42,840 nucleotides of DNA from Lysobacterales bacterium (GCA_014338185.1 QUBV01000020.1:1-42840), one strand, 5' to 3'; counted from the first letter of the stretch, positions 1 through 9,326 are shown. The notes: generated from the sequence alone by a model not told the origin. Numbers and translations: made by a program.

Positions 1-2314
1 GCATGGCCTCGCGCAGCGCCTGCGCGTGCGCGGCGCCGGGCGCGGCCCGGCAACGCGCGTAGGCCAGCTGCACGGCCTCGGCCGCGGCGGCGCTGCGCTC
101 GCTGCCGACATCCCGCGGGCGCAGCGCGCGCACGGCTTCGAGCATCGCGATGGCCTCGTCCCACCTTTCCCGCGCGATGCGGATGCGGGCGCGGTCGGCG
201 TGCGCACTGAGCCGGCGTGGCTGGCGCTCGCCGCCGAGGTAGCCATGGATGGATTCGGCTTCCTGCAGCGCCGCTTCGGCCTCGTCCCAGCGCTGCTGCA
301 GCAGGAGCGCCTGCGCCTGCGCCGACAGCAGCTCGGCCAACACCGAATCGTGCCGATCCAGCTCGCGCCGGGCGCGCTCGATCGCCTGCCGATACAGCGC
401 CAGCGCCTCGTCGAGGCGATCCAGCTCGCGCAGCGCCGAGGCTTCCACGCGCTGCAGGTTGAGCGCGGTGGAGACGCGCTCGGGCTTGAGCTGGGCCACC
501 TGCGCACGGCCTTCGCGCGCATGTTCGAGCGCCTGCGCCGGCTGGCCATCGTACAGCGTGAACGAGGCCAGGTTGCCCAGCGCGGAGGCGTAGTAGCGCC
601 GCCCCTCGGGCAGGCGCGCGCGCAGCATCGAAGCCGCTTGCCGCAGGGTATCCACCGCGGCCTCGCGTTCGCCGTTCATGCGCTGGTACAGCGCGAGCAT
701 CGCCAGCAGATGGCCGCGATCGGTGCTGTCGTGGTCGCCGATGGCGTCACGCACCGCCAGTGCCTGGCGCTCGAAATCCAGCGCCTGGTCCAGCTTGCCT
801 TGCTGATAGGCCACGGAGGCGCGGTCGTTGAGCGTGCTGGTGAGATCGCCGGCGGGAGGCGTGGGCAGCGTGCGCCACAGCGCAATCGCCCGGTCGTACA
901 TCGTCGCGGCCTCGTCGAGCAGCCGCTGGCGCAGCATCAGACCGCCAGCGACCGAGTACATCGTGGCGCGCGCATCATCGGACATGGTCGCGGTGTCGCC
1001 TTCGCCCAGCCGCGCCACGCTCCGCTGCAGCAACTCGCGTGCGCTGAGCTTGCCCTCGCTCACCTCGTTGGGGGTCGCGCTTGCGAACAGTTCGGTGAGG
1101 TAGTGCGCCACCGCGCGGGCCTTGTCGCGCTCGAGCGTGAGCGCGGCCAGTTCCTGGCGCGAACGCGCGCGGTCGTACAGCACAAAGCCGACGCCGCCGG
1201 CCAGCGCCGCGCCCAGCAGCAGCAACCATGGCCAGCGCCGTCGCACGAAGGTACGCAGGCGATAGCCGCGCTCGCCGCGACGCGCCTCCACCGGCTCGTG
1301 CGCGAGCCAGCGCTCGAGGTCGTCGGCCAGCGCATCGGCACCGGGATAGCGTGCCTCGGGTTGCTTGCGCAGTGCCTTGAGCACGATCGCATCGAGGTTG
1401 GCGTCGAGCCCGGCCACCCGGCCGCACGCGGACGGTGGCAGTGGCTCGTGGTGGAGGATCGCCGCGACCAGCGCGGCCGCCTCATACGCGTCACCGTAGG
1501 GCGAGGCCTCCGCCACCGATTCGTACAACAGCACGCCCAGCGCGTACACGTCGCCGCCCACGCCCACCTCGCCTACGGCGCCGGACACCTGCTCTGGCGC
1601 GGCGTAGCGCAGAGTCATCTGGCTGCTGCCGGTGGTGGTGATCGCATCCTCGGCCAGCAGCCGCGCCACGCCGAAATCGAGCAGCTGCGGCTCATCGTTG
1701 CGATCGACCAGGATGTTGGCCGGCTTGAGATCACGGTGCACCACGAGGCAACGATGGGCATGGGCCACCGCGCGCGCGACCTTGACCAGCAGGCGCACGC
1801 GCTCGGCCAGGTTCGGCTGCCGCTGGGCGATGTGGCGATCGAGCCGCTCACCATCGACATAGGCGGTGGCGAACCAGGGCGCGCCGTCGGCGTCGGTGCC
1901 GCCGTCGAGCAACTGCGCGATGTGTGGATGGCGCAGGCCCGCAACGATGCGCCGTTCGCGCTCGAAGCGGCGGCCGTCCTCGGCGGTCCAGGTCGCGTGC
2001 ACGATCTGCTTGATCGCGACCTGCTGCACGGCATCGCCGAGTGTGCGCTCGGCCAGCCACACCCGGCCCATGCCGCCACGGCCCAGTTCGCGCAGCACCC
2101 GGTACTGCGCAAGCCGCGGTGCGACGCCGGTGCGCGCCGGTGTGTCGAGCAACGGCGACGCCTGCGCCGCGGCCTCGAGCTGGGCGCGCAGCGCCGCCGC
2201 CAGTTCCGGATCGGCCTGTTCCCACTGCGCCAGCCGCGCGGCGCGTGCCGCATCGTCCAGGTCCAGCAATTCCAGATAGGCGTCCTTGCGGCGCTGGTAG
2301 TTGCTGTCGGTCAT
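1..2314 (-). CDS. Transmembrane Ser/Thr protein kinase with TPR-like tail (partial, runs off the window start)
   Basis: Hanks-type kinase, read from ATG at 2314 leftwards; 771 codons are present and the C-terminus is missing. Visible kinase motifs are a glycine-rich loop GRGGMGRVW (about residues 79-86), the VAIK lysine (about 102), catalytic HRDLKPAN (about 191), DFG (about 211) and an activation segment ending RYAAPEQ. A hydrophobic helix WPWLLLLGAALAGGVGFVLY at about 360-380 would anchor it in the inner membrane. The remaining C-terminal part is Ala/Leu/Arg-rich helical sequence resembling tetratricopeptide repeats, probably extracytoplasmic. The short N-terminal helix (YLELLDLDDAAR) is typical of kinases found next to ECF sigma factors in Xanthomonadales. 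Such a sigma gene lies at 3461-4027 on the same strand, so the kinase may phosphorylate it. The sensed signal is not visible. Confidence 0.93.
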   Translation of the reverse strand, partial: MTDSNYQRRKDAYLELLDLDDAARAARLAQWEQADPELAAALRAQLEAAAQASPLLDTPARTGVAPRLAQYRVLRELGRGGMGRVWLAERTLGDAVQQVAIKQIVHATWTAEDGRRFERERRIVAGLRHPHIAQLLDGGTDADGAPWFATAYVDGERLDRHIAQRQPNLAERVRLLVKVARAVAHAHRCLVVHRDLKPANILVDRNDEPQLLDFGVARLLAEDAITTTGSSQMTLRYAAPEQVSGAVGEVGVGGDVYALGVLLYESVAEASPYGDAYEAAALVAAILHHEPLPPSACGRVAGLDANLDAIVLKALRKQPEARYPGADALADDLERWLAHEPVEARRGERGYRLRTFVRRRWPWLLLLGAALAGGVGFVLYDRARSRQELAALTLERDKARAVAHYLTELFASATPNEVSEGKLSARELLQRSVARLGEGDTATMSDDARATMYSVAGGLMLRQRLLDEAATMYDRAIALWRTLPTPPAGDLTSTLNDRASVAYQQGKLDQALDFERQALAVRDAIGDHDSTDRGHLLAMLALYQRMNGEREAAVDTLRQAASMLRARLPEGRRYYASALGNLASFTLYDGQPAQALEHAREGRAQVAQLKPERVSTALNLQRVEASALRELDRLDEALALYRQAIERARRELDRHDSVLAELLSAQAQALLLQQRWDEAEAALQEAESIHGYLGGERQPRRLSAHADRARIRIARERWDEAIAMLEAVRALRPRDVGSERSAAAAEAVQLAYARCRAAPGAAHAQALREAM

Positions 2315-2702
2315 GGCCGGCTTCACCTGCAGGGCGCGCCATTGTGCCAACACCGGGTTTGGCGGTCATCGCCGTGGAGCGCGGCAGTGCATGCGCCGGC
2401 TGCCGGCCCGGGTTCGTACAGGCGCACACAAGGCCGCGATGGTGCGCGCCGATCCGCCCTCGTGCCGACGCCATCATCCACCATCGGCAACCCGCTCCAT
2501 GCGCCTGCGCGCACAGGTGCCTGCGGATTCGGCGTGCGGTCCGCGGCCGCGACCAGGGTCTTGCACATGACGGGCTCCACGGGCAGGCATGTCCGGCAGT
2601 ACGCAGTCAGGCGCGCGATCCGTCGTCGCGACCGCGCGCGGAGGAAGTGGCGCCGAATCACGTACAGCCCATGAGCGCGGCATCCTCCGCGATCTGGAGC
2701 AA
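2315..2702. other. Gene-free stretch between kinase and secreted protein
   Basis: These 388 bases separate the leftward kinase start from the rightward secreted-protein gene and should hold both promoters. I see no convincing sigma70 hexamers. Open frames crossing it have no recognisable protein features. A ribosome-binding sequence GGAG at 2696-2699 belongs to the next gene. Confidence 0.5.
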
Positions 2703-3362
2703 ATGATGAATCCCTTGCACCGTTGCACCTTGCTGATTGCACTCGGCCTCGCCGGCCCCGCACTTGCGCAGACCGTCGTGCTGCGCGATAGCTTCGCCGA
2801 TCCATCGAGCGGCTGGCCCAACGCGGGCGCCACCCATGCGCGCGATGCCGGCATGGCCGTCTACACCGACAGCGGCAGCTACCAGCTGACGCCGGTGAAG
2901 GACAACACCTTCGGCCTGATCCCGGCGCCACGCCAAGCCGCCGGCGGGGACGTGCGCCTCCGCAGCGACCTGTTCCTGTACGCGGGATTGGGCGCGGGCG
3001 CGGGCGGCGTCGCCTGCCGCATCCAGGACCTGGACAACTTCTACGCATTCCTCGTGCGCGGCGACGCCACCGCGCTCATCGTGAAGGTGCGCAACGGCAA
3101 GCCGACGCCGCTGGCCAAGGGGCAGGTCAAGAGCGTGATGGCAGGCACCGTCGACACGCAGCTGAGCGCGGAATGCCGCGGCGACACCCTGCGCCTGTCG
3201 CTGCGCGACGGCGACAGCATCAACGCGCGCGACGACGAACTGCACGGCGGCCGGGCCGGCCTGTTCGTGGTCGGCGAGAAGCTCGCCGGCACCAGCGCCA
3301 CTTTCGACAACTTCGAACTGACGGGCCTGGGAGCCGCCGCGCCCGCCAGCGGCAGTCCCTGA
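2703..3362 (+). CDS. Secreted protein, concanavalin/DUF1080-like fold
   Basis: A protein of about 219 aa with a clear Sec signal peptide (LLIALGLAGPALAQ, cleavage after AQA/AQ). The mature part starts LRDSFADPSSGWPN and has the pattern 'F.D...GW', 'F.lip', 'N.YaFlvrgd....ivk.rnG' and a final 'FDNFEL'. This is the layout of LamG/DUF1080-type beta-sandwich domains that bind glycans or serve as structural modules; that assignment is an inference from pattern only. GGAG at 2696-2699 is spaced well for ATG 2706 and acceptably for 2703. It sits on the opposite strand between a kinase and a sigma-factor gene, so it may be a target or sensor partner of that pair. It lacks the C-terminal (I/V)FxxGFD tail seen in other exported proteins of the window. 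Confidence 0.75.
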   Translation: MMNPLHRCTLLIALGLAGPALAQTVVLRDSFADPSSGWPNAGATHARDAGMAVYTDSGSYQLTPVKDNTFGLIPAPRQAAGGDVRLRSDLFLYAGLGAGAGGVACRIQDLDNFYAFLVRGDATALIVKVRNGKPTPLAKGQVKSVMAGTVDTQLSAECRGDTLRLSLRDGDSINARDDELHGGRAGLFVVGEKLAGTSATFDNFELTGLGAAAPASGSP

Positions 3363-3460
3363 CGCCGAAACAATCCGCCGCGTGGCGCGGAAACACCGCA
3401 CCTTCGGTGCACGCCCGCGAGCGGCGCGGCCGGAGGACTGCGCCTGACGGTCACCGGCGC

Positions 3461-4027
3461 TCAGGACAGCAGGTGCTGCTTGAGCCAGGCGCTTGCATGC
3501 GCCCACTCGCGATTCACCGCTGAGGGGTGGATGTCGAGCGCCTGCGCGGTTTCGTCGATCGTGAAGCCGGCGAACACGCGCAGTTCGACCACGGCCGCGG
3601 CGCGCGGATCGAGCCGGGCCAGCGTCGCCAGCGCATCGTCCAGCGCGATGAGTTCGCCCGGGTGGGCGCTGAGTGCGGCGTCGTGGCCCTGCAGCGGCAC
3701 GGGGGCCTCGCCCGCGCCGCGCTTTTCGGCCAGCTTGCGCCGTGCGCGATCGACCAAGACCTGGCGCATCGCGCGCGCAACGATGCGCGCGAAATGCGTA
3801 CGGTCGTCGACCTGCGGCGGGTTCGCCGCCACCGTGAGCTTGATCAGCGCATCGTTGAGCAATGCGGTCGGCTGCAAGGTGTCGTGGCCGGACTCACTGC
3901 GCAGCACCACCGCCGCCAGGCGCTTGAGCTCGGCGTACAGGCACGTGAACACGCGATCGCGGGCGGCGGCGTCGCCGTCCCGCCAGGCGTGGATCCACTC
4001 CGTGATGTCATCGGCACCGGACTGCAT
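3461..4027 (-). CDS. ECF RNA polymerase sigma factor of the kinase-linked (ECF43 / Sig-70_gvs1-like) type
   Basis: A 188-aa sigma70-family ECF factor. It shows LQPTALLNDALIKL in region 2, RTHFARIVARAMRQVLVDRARRK, then a sigma-4 helix-turn-helix (GFTIDETAQALDIHPSAVNREW). These are hallmarks of the ECF family often encoded beside Hanks-type kinases. In that family the acidic residues that normally contact RNA polymerase in region 2.2 are missing, and a phosphothreonine supplied by the partner kinase replaces them (reported for the Vibrio EcfP/PknT pair; a Xanthomonas EcfK/PknS pair is also known). Here Thr54 in the QPTAL motif, or Thr50, is the candidate acceptor; this is inference. No anti-sigma gene is adjacent. 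The membrane-protein gene at 4064-4498 lies 36 nt upstream on the same strand and may be co-transcribed. Confidence 0.9.
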   Translation of the reverse strand: MQSGADDITEWIHAWRDGDAAARDRVFTCLYAELKRLAAVVLRSESGHDTLQPTALLNDALIKLTVAANPPQVDDRTHFARIVARAMRQVLVDRARRKLAEKRGAGEAPVPLQGHDAALSAHPGELIALDDALATLARLDPRAAAVVELRVFAGFTIDETAQALDIHPSAVNREWAHASAWLKQHLLS

Positions 4028-4063
4028 CGCGCAAGCATACGCGATGGCGTGCCGCCTCCCCCG

Positions 4064-4498
4064 TCACCGGCGCCAGGATGCGCCGCACACGAGGCCAAAG
4101 GCCGCCGCCACCACCGCACCCAGCGCGGCGCCCACCCCAACCTGCATCGGCCGCAGGTGCGTGGAGCCCGCCCACTGCAACAGCAGCACGAAGCACAGCG
4201 CGCCCGTGGGCATGCCGGCAACGATGAGTGCGGGCAGCGTCATGCGTCGCCAACGCCGCAACAGCCATGCGCAGGGCAGCCCGAGCAGCCACATGCCGGC
4301 GTAGGCGACGGGCAGCCCGATCACGAGCACATACGCGCCGACCTCCACCACCGAATTGAAGGTGATGCGCTCGCCGGCCGCGAGCCCCATGACGGCCAAG
4401 CCCAGCAGCAGCGCCATTGGCGCCACGAGCGGCGCGACCAGCGCGCCCAGCCACAACGGTCGGGGCGCGGTCCCGCCGCGCGCTTCGACGCCGGTCAT
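4064..4498 (-). CDS. Small polytopic membrane protein of unknown function
   Basis: 144 aa with four predicted membrane helices (about residues 16-40, 50-75, 84-108 and 118-140) and a positive-inside loop LLRRWRRM. I do not recognise the family. The hydrophobic spacing and the absence of a better overlapping frame support a real gene. It reads in the same direction as the ECF sigma gene, ending 36 nt before it, so the two could form an operon. A role in signalling to the sigma factor is only a guess. Confidence 0.6.
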   Translation of the reverse strand: MTGVEARGGTAPRPLWLGALVAPLVAPMALLLGLAVMGLAAGERITFNSVVEVGAYVLVIGLPVAYAGMWLLGLPCAWLLRRWRRMTLPALIVAGMPTGALCFVLLLQWAGSTHLRPMQVGVGAALGAVVAAAFGLVCGASWRR

Positions 4499-4794
4499 GG
4501 TCCAGCCACCGGGGACGGCTGGAGTGCTTGGACGGGCATGCGCCGCGGCAGCGCGCCGGTCACGGCGGCAGGTCGCGCCGCCACGCCCATCATCCCGATC
4601 GGCTGGGCCGGCTTGCGGGTCGCTCGACTCCGGATATCCATGCTGTTGTCCGCGGTGTTTGCTGCGCAGTACGCGCTTGCGGGCGGTTTCCTCCGGGCCG
4701 CGCCCCGCGCCGGCCGGTTGCGCGCCGCCGCCGGTTGACGCCGGCGCGCGGACTGCGGATGCTGCGAACCGCCATCCACGATGGACCCACGATC

Positions 4795-5709
4795 ATGACG
4801 CTTGCCCTGTTTCGCCTGGCGCTGGCCTGGACCGTCGCCTTCAGCGTTGCCACCAGCACCCTCGCGGCGCCGCCCGTACCGACGGGCAATCCCACGCTGC
4901 TGATGATGCCGGACTCGATCAACAACCGGATCGTGCTGTTCAATCTCACCGACGGCTCCGTCGCCGACCCGGACTACTTCGCGCTGCAAGATGGCAGGCC
5001 GATCCATGCCCTGCAGGTCGGCTACGAGATCTGGGTGTCCGAGCAGCTCGGCGACCGCATCAGCCGCTGGAGCCTGGATGGCGCCTATCTCGGCGCGATC
5101 GGCGGCGTCGCCGGTGGCCTCGACAACGTGCGCGGCATGGGCTTCGGCCTCGATCGCGTGCTGCTGGCCAACGCCGGTACCGACCATGGCGCGCCGGGTT
5201 CGGCGATCGTGAAGATCACCTACGACGGCGTCCTCGACGGCTCGATCGCGGTCGGCGCGGTTTCGTCGGGGCCTTTCGGGCTACTCTCGATCGGCACCGG
5301 CTATCTCGTCTCGTCGAGCGCAGCGAACGACGACATCCACCGCTTCGACCTCCAGTTCGCGCCGGCCGGGACCTTCCACAACTCGGCCCAGCTCGACTTC
5401 GCCGAACAGATGGCGCGCATGCCTGGCGACGGAGTCCTCGTCGCCGGCTTCAGCTCGGGCAACCTCTTGCACCTCGACAGCAGCGGTGGCGTGGTCAGTT
5501 CGATCGTCGCCCCTGGCGCACGCGGCGTCGCCGTGCTCGGCAACGGCAACCTCCTGTGGACCAACTCGTCCGGTGCCCACGTCTACGACGTCGCCACGCA
5601 AACCAGCACCCAGGTCTACAACGGCGAAGGTCGCTACCTCGACCTGTTCATGTACGTGGACGAGACGATCTTCAGGAACGGCTTCGATCCGATAGTCATC
5701 ACCCATTGA
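4795..5709 (+). CDS. Secreted NHL/SMP-30-like beta-propeller protein with C-terminal FxNGFD tail
   Basis: A 304-aa exported protein. The signal peptide LALFRLALAWTVAFSVATSTLAA is followed by repeated segments of the type 'i..pDs.nnrIv.fnl', 'l.dRIsrwslDGaylg.igg', 'dnvrGmgFg' and 'gnLlhldssG', which is the blade pattern of six-bladed NHL-type propellers. The C-terminus reads ETIFRNGFDPIVITH, a variant of the (I/V)FxxGFD tail also found on the RCC1-like and beta-helix proteins downstream. ATG 4795 is chosen because the signal peptide begins there; an in-frame ATG at 4780 would only add a hydrophilic leader. Ligand and location beyond the inner membrane are unknown. Confidence 0.8.
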   Translation: MTLALFRLALAWTVAFSVATSTLAAPPVPTGNPTLLMMPDSINNRIVLFNLTDGSVADPDYFALQDGRPIHALQVGYEIWVSEQLGDRISRWSLDGAYLGAIGGVAGGLDNVRGMGFGLDRVLLANAGTDHGAPGSAIVKITYDGVLDGSIAVGAVSSGPFGLLSIGTGYLVSSSAANDDIHRFDLQFAPAGTFHNSAQLDFAEQMARMPGDGVLVAGFSSGNLLHLDSSGGVVSSIVAPGARGVAVLGNGNLLWTNSSGAHVYDVATQTSTQVYNGEGRYLDLFMYVDETIFRNGFDPIVITH

Positions 5710-6093
5710 GCGTGCAGGCCGCGCGCATGCGGCCGGACCGGACCGGCAGCGGCCCCGCGCGAGCGATTCCGGTCGCAGGGCCGGATGCACGGACACGACT
5801 CGCGGCCGGGCGGGTCCGCCTCGATCATCCCCGGGCAGGCGCATGGTCACGGCGAACGCGAGGACTCCGCGCAGCCGCAACGCGGGCGGAAAGCCCACGC
5901 CCCGCATGCGGTGTCGGCGCAGTCTGGCACGGCCCGGATCGTCGATGCGGGCGCCCCGGCCGCCGGATGGGTCGGCGGATGAGTGCGGCTCTTGCCAAGT
6001 GCAGCGGGATCGGCAACCGTTGGCGGTTTCCCGCCGTCGACCACACGCCATGCACGCTCGCACCACCGCCCCACCCCGCGCCCGGGCCCACCC
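5710..6093. other. Gene-free stretch before the ATP-grasp gene
   Basis: 384 bases. Apart from the hairpin at 5717-5734 I see nothing supportable. Frames crossing it are low-complexity Arg/Pro/Ala translations without domains. It should contain the promoter of the ATP-grasp gene, but no hexamer pair stands out. Confidence 0.45.
5717..5734 (+). terminator. GC-rich hairpin after the propeller gene
   Basis: A perfect 6-bp stem (GGCCGC / GCGGCC) around the loop GCGCAT begins 7 bases after the stop codon. No U-tract follows, so it would be a U-less or RNA-stabilising hairpin rather than a classic intrinsic terminator. Confidence 0.35.
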
Positions 6094-7014
6094 ATGACCC
6101 GCGTCCGCATCGCGCTCGTGAGCGTCGCGGCCGCCCGCGCGCTCGATGATGACCTCGCACCGCTGCTGGCCGCGCTCGATGGCGCCGGCGCGCACGCTGA
6201 GGTGGTGGACTGGGACGATGCCACGGCCGACTGGGCCGCATTCGACCTGGTGGTGCTGCGCTCACCGTGGGACTACGTCGATCGCCTGGAGGCGTTCCTG
6301 GCCTGGGCCACGCGCGTGGCCGCGCGCACGCGGCTGCTGAACCCGTTGCCGGTGCTGCGCTGGAACACCGACAAGCACTACCTCGCCGACCTCGAACGCG
6401 CGGGCATCGACATCGTGCCCAGCCAGTTCGTCGAGCCGGGCGAGGATGCCGCGCTGGCGCTGGCGCAGTTTCGTGAGCGCCACCCCGCGGCCGCGGAGCT
6501 GGTGATCAAGCCCGCAGTCGGCGCCGGCTCGCGCGATGCGCAGCGCCACGACCGCGCGGCCGCTGCCACCGCCCACGCCCATCTCGCGCGCCTGCTCGCG
6601 GCAGGACGCAGCGTGCTGCTGCAACCCTACCTGGAACGCGTCGACAGCCACGGCGAAACCGCACTGATCCATTTCGACGGCCAGTTCAGCCACGCGATCT
6701 GCAAGGGACCTCTGCTGCTGCGCGGCGATGGTCCGACCCAGGCGCTGTTCGCACCCGAACGGATCTCACCACGCCAGGCCAGCGCCGCCGAACGCGCGCT
6801 GGCCATGCGTGCGCTCGCGGCGATCCCGTTCGCCGGTCCACCCGCCTACGCACGCGTGGATCTCATCCACGATGCCGACGGCAGGCCGCGCCTGCTGGAA
6901 CTGGAACTGGCCGAGCCGTCGTTGTTCTTCGCCCATGGCCCGGGCAGCGCGGCCCGCTTCGCGCAGGTGCTGCATGCGCACGCCGACCGTGCGCCCGCGC
7001 CGTCACGCCGCTGA
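6094..7014 (+). CDS. ATP-grasp ligase, DcsG/RimK-like superfamily
   Basis: 306 aa, cytosolic. The N-terminal third has the typical pre-ATP-grasp pattern (WDDATADWAAFDLVVLRSPWDY, then NPLPVLRWNTDKHYL). The central and C-terminal ATP-grasp fold follows, with the lysine-containing strand ELVIKPAVGAGS, HGETALIHF and the metal-binding end YARVDLI...LLELELAEPSLF. This matches the group of ATP-grasp proteins related to O-ureido-serine cyclo-ligase (DcsG) and glutathione synthetase, which activate a carboxylate as acyl phosphate and couple it to an amine. The substrate cannot be told from sequence. ATG 6094 is the first start that keeps the N-terminal Rossmann-like strand. It stands alone between two secretome genes. 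Confidence 0.85.
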   Translation: MTRVRIALVSVAAARALDDDLAPLLAALDGAGAHAEVVDWDDATADWAAFDLVVLRSPWDYVDRLEAFLAWATRVAARTRLLNPLPVLRWNTDKHYLADLERAGIDIVPSQFVEPGEDAALALAQFRERHPAAAELVIKPAVGAGSRDAQRHDRAAAATAHAHLARLLAAGRSVLLQPYLERVDSHGETALIHFDGQFSHAICKGPLLLRGDGPTQALFAPERISPRQASAAERALAMRALAAIPFAGPPAYARVDLIHDADGRPRLLELELAEPSLFFAHGPGSAARFAQVLHAHADRAPAPSRR

Positions 7015-7025
7015 CGCCTGCCCAC

Positions 7026-7048
7026 GCCCGGTCGCAATGCGGCCGGGC
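7026..7048. terminator. Hairpin between convergent genes
   Basis: A 10-bp stem (GCCCGGTCGC / GCGGCCGGGC, one G-T wobble) with loop AAT lies midway between the rightward ATP-grasp stop (7014) and the leftward RCC1-like stop (7069). It could act on transcripts from both sides. No U-tract is present on either strand. Confidence 0.45.
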
Positions 7049-7068
7049 ATGGATGCCACGCTCGCGAT

Positions 7069-9312
7069 TCAGTCGAAACCGTCGGCAAACACCACGTCGC
7101 CCAGGCCGATCACCGGCGCCGGCGTCGAGCGGTAGCCGAGGCGGCCATCGCCGAGTTGACCGAAGGTGTCGTCGCCCCAGCACTTGAGCTCGCCCGCGGC
7201 GACGATTGCGCATTGGTGCTGGGCTACCGCGCCGGTGGACAGGCCGGTGGCACCGCTGATGTCCAGCGTGGCGACCGCGGTGTTGCTGTTGTCGGAACCG
7301 CCATTGCCCAGCTGGCCATAGACGTTGCCGCCCCAGCAGCGCACCGCGCCCCCCACGACCACGGCACAGCCGTGAGAGCCTCCCGCCGCCAACGCGCTCG
7401 CGCCGCTGACCCCGACCACCGCGACCGGGCTCCAGCGCTCGATATTGGAGCCGTCACCGAGCTGGCCGTCATAATTGGCACCCCAACATTTGACGTCGCC
7501 GCCCGCCATGAGCGCGCAGGCGTGCTCCATGCCCAGCGTGATCGCGATGGCGTCACTGATGCCAGGCACCGGTGCCGGCACGGCGCGGGGTGTCGCGGTG
7601 CCATCCCCCAGCTGGCCGGCATAGTTGCTGCCCCAGCACTGCACCGTGCCATCGCTGATCAAGGCACAGGTGAACGACCAGCCCGCCGCCAGCGCGGTGG
7701 CGCCACTGAGGCCAACCACGTCCACCGCAAACGGACTGCCCACAGTGGACCCGTTGCCCAGCTGGCCATCAAAGTTCCTGCCCCAGCACTTGACCGCACC
7801 GGCGCCCACCAATATGCAGGTATATCCCGCACCCGCGGCCACCGCGGTCGCACCCACCACGCCCACCACATCGACCGGCGACGCCCGGGTATCGGTCGTG
7901 GCGTCACCGAGCTCGCCCGAGCCGTTGAAGCCCCAGCAACGGACCATACCACTTGCGAGCACGGCACAGTTGTGCGATTCGCCAACCGCGAGCGCGCTCG
8001 CCGTGTCCACGCCAACCACGTCCACGGGCACGAGGCTGTCCTGGCTGTTGCCATCGCCCAGTTGTCCCATCGCACCGGTTCCCCAGCATTGAACGCCACC
8101 TGCCGACAGGGCGCAGGTGTGGCCGAACCCGGACCCGACCGCGGTGGCTGCACCGATGCCTGCGACGGCGACCGGTGACGTGGAAACCCCGAGCAGGCCG
8201 GAACCCAGCTGTCCGAAGGTGTTGTTGCCCCAGCAGCGCACCTCGCCGCCGGCGAGGGCCGCGCAGGTATGCTGATCCCCGAGGGCCACCGCGCTCGCAC
8301 CGCCGATGCCAGGAACCGCCACCGGCACCGGACTGGACGGGATCGTGTCCCTGCCCAACTGCCCTTGGCCGTTCATACCCCAGCACTGGACCCCGTCACC
8401 GCCCAGCACCGCACAGGTGTGCTGGTAGCCGCCCGACAGCGCCGTCGCGTGGGCAATTCCAACGACAGCCTGCGGCGTCAGGCGGGTCAAGTAGTCGCCG
8501 GACCCCAGCTGTCCCCCCGTGTTGCTGCCCCAGCATTGGATCCCACCACCCGCCCCGATCGCGCAGCTGTGGATCCAACCCGCAGCCAACGCCGTGGCGT
8601 CGCTGATCCCGACCACGTCGACCGCGACCAGGCGCGTGGTCATGGTGCCATCACCGAGCTGGCCGAATGCGTTGAGACCCCAGCACTTGATCGCGCCCGT
8701 GGTCAGGAGCGCACAGGTGTGCACCAGTCCTGCAGACAACGCGGTGGCGCCACTGACGCCCGTGACATCCACCGGCACCGGACTGCCCACGGTGCTGCCA
8801 TTGCCCAGCGTGCCGTAGACGTTCTGGCCCCAGCACTTGACTGCACCACCTGCCACCAGCGCACAGGTGTGGCTGACACCCGCAGTTACGGCGATGGCGC
8901 CGGTCACGCCCACCACATCGACCGCAAACTGCCGGGGCGTGGTGGTGCCATCGCCCAGTTCACCGTCGAAGTTGCTGCCCCAGCACTTGACCGCGCCCCC
9001 ATCAACCACCGCGCAGGCGTGCTCACCACCCGTCGCAATCGAGGTCACGCCACTCACGCCCACCACATCCACCGGACTGCTACTGAGGGTGGTGGTGCCG
9101 TCACCGAGCTGACCGCGGTGGTTGCCACCCCAGCACTTGACGTGGGCCGAAGGCGTGACCGTGCAAACGAATTGCCACCCCGAGCTCAGTTGCTCCGGAC
9201 CGGTGGCGAGGGCCTGGGCGGTGACGCCCCAGCCGCAACCCACGAACAGCAAGGCAAACACCACCAGGCGGCGTGCCAGCGAGCAGGATGGATATCTGGA
9301 TGGATCGGACAT
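7069..9312 (-). CDS. Secreted RCC1-like double beta-propeller protein A, C-terminal VFADGFD tail
   Basis: 747 aa. A signal peptide (RRLVVFALLFVGCGWGVTAQALA) is followed by 14 tandem repeats of about 51 residues, each with the core HTCAL...GGxVxCWGxNxxGQLGDG. This is the RCC1/ATS1 signature. RCC1 propellers have seven blades, so 14 repeats imply two stacked propellers (inference). Nearly every repeat carries two cysteines (HTCA and KCWG), suiting a disulfide-stabilised exported protein. It ends GLGDVVFADGFD. Start 9312 is set by an AAGGAG ribosome-binding site 8 nt upstream and by homology with paralogue B; longer in-frame starts would read through the conserved upstream hairpin. It is the downstream member of a tandem pair, 133 bp after paralogue B. 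Partner and function are unknown. Confidence 0.9.
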   Translation of the reverse strand: MSDPSRYPSCSLARRLVVFALLFVGCGWGVTAQALATGPEQLSSGWQFVCTVTPSAHVKCWGGNHRGQLGDGTTTLSSSPVDVVGVSGVTSIATGGEHACAVVDGGAVKCWGSNFDGELGDGTTTPRQFAVDVVGVTGAIAVTAGVSHTCALVAGGAVKCWGQNVYGTLGNGSTVGSPVPVDVTGVSGATALSAGLVHTCALLTTGAIKCWGLNAFGQLGDGTMTTRLVAVDVVGISDATALAAGWIHSCAIGAGGGIQCWGSNTGGQLGSGDYLTRLTPQAVVGIAHATALSGGYQHTCAVLGGDGVQCWGMNGQGQLGRDTIPSSPVPVAVPGIGGASAVALGDQHTCAALAGGEVRCWGNNTFGQLGSGLLGVSTSPVAVAGIGAATAVGSGFGHTCALSAGGVQCWGTGAMGQLGDGNSQDSLVPVDVVGVDTASALAVGESHNCAVLASGMVRCWGFNGSGELGDATTDTRASPVDVVGVVGATAVAAGAGYTCILVGAGAVKCWGRNFDGQLGNGSTVGSPFAVDVVGLSGATALAAGWSFTCALISDGTVQCWGSNYAGQLGDGTATPRAVPAPVPGISDAIAITLGMEHACALMAGGDVKCWGANYDGQLGDGSNIERWSPVAVVGVSGASALAAGGSHGCAVVVGGAVRCWGGNVYGQLGNGGSDNSNTAVATLDISGATGLSTGAVAQHQCAIVAAGELKCWGDDTFGQLGDGRLGYRSTPAPVIGLGDVVFADGFD

Positions 9313-9326
9313 GGGTATTGCTCCTT

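Noticed and set aside
26-2674. Rightward open frame of 882 codons opposite the kinase
   Set aside because: It is antisense to a kinase with every catalytic motif; its translation has no domain and arises from high GC lacking stops.
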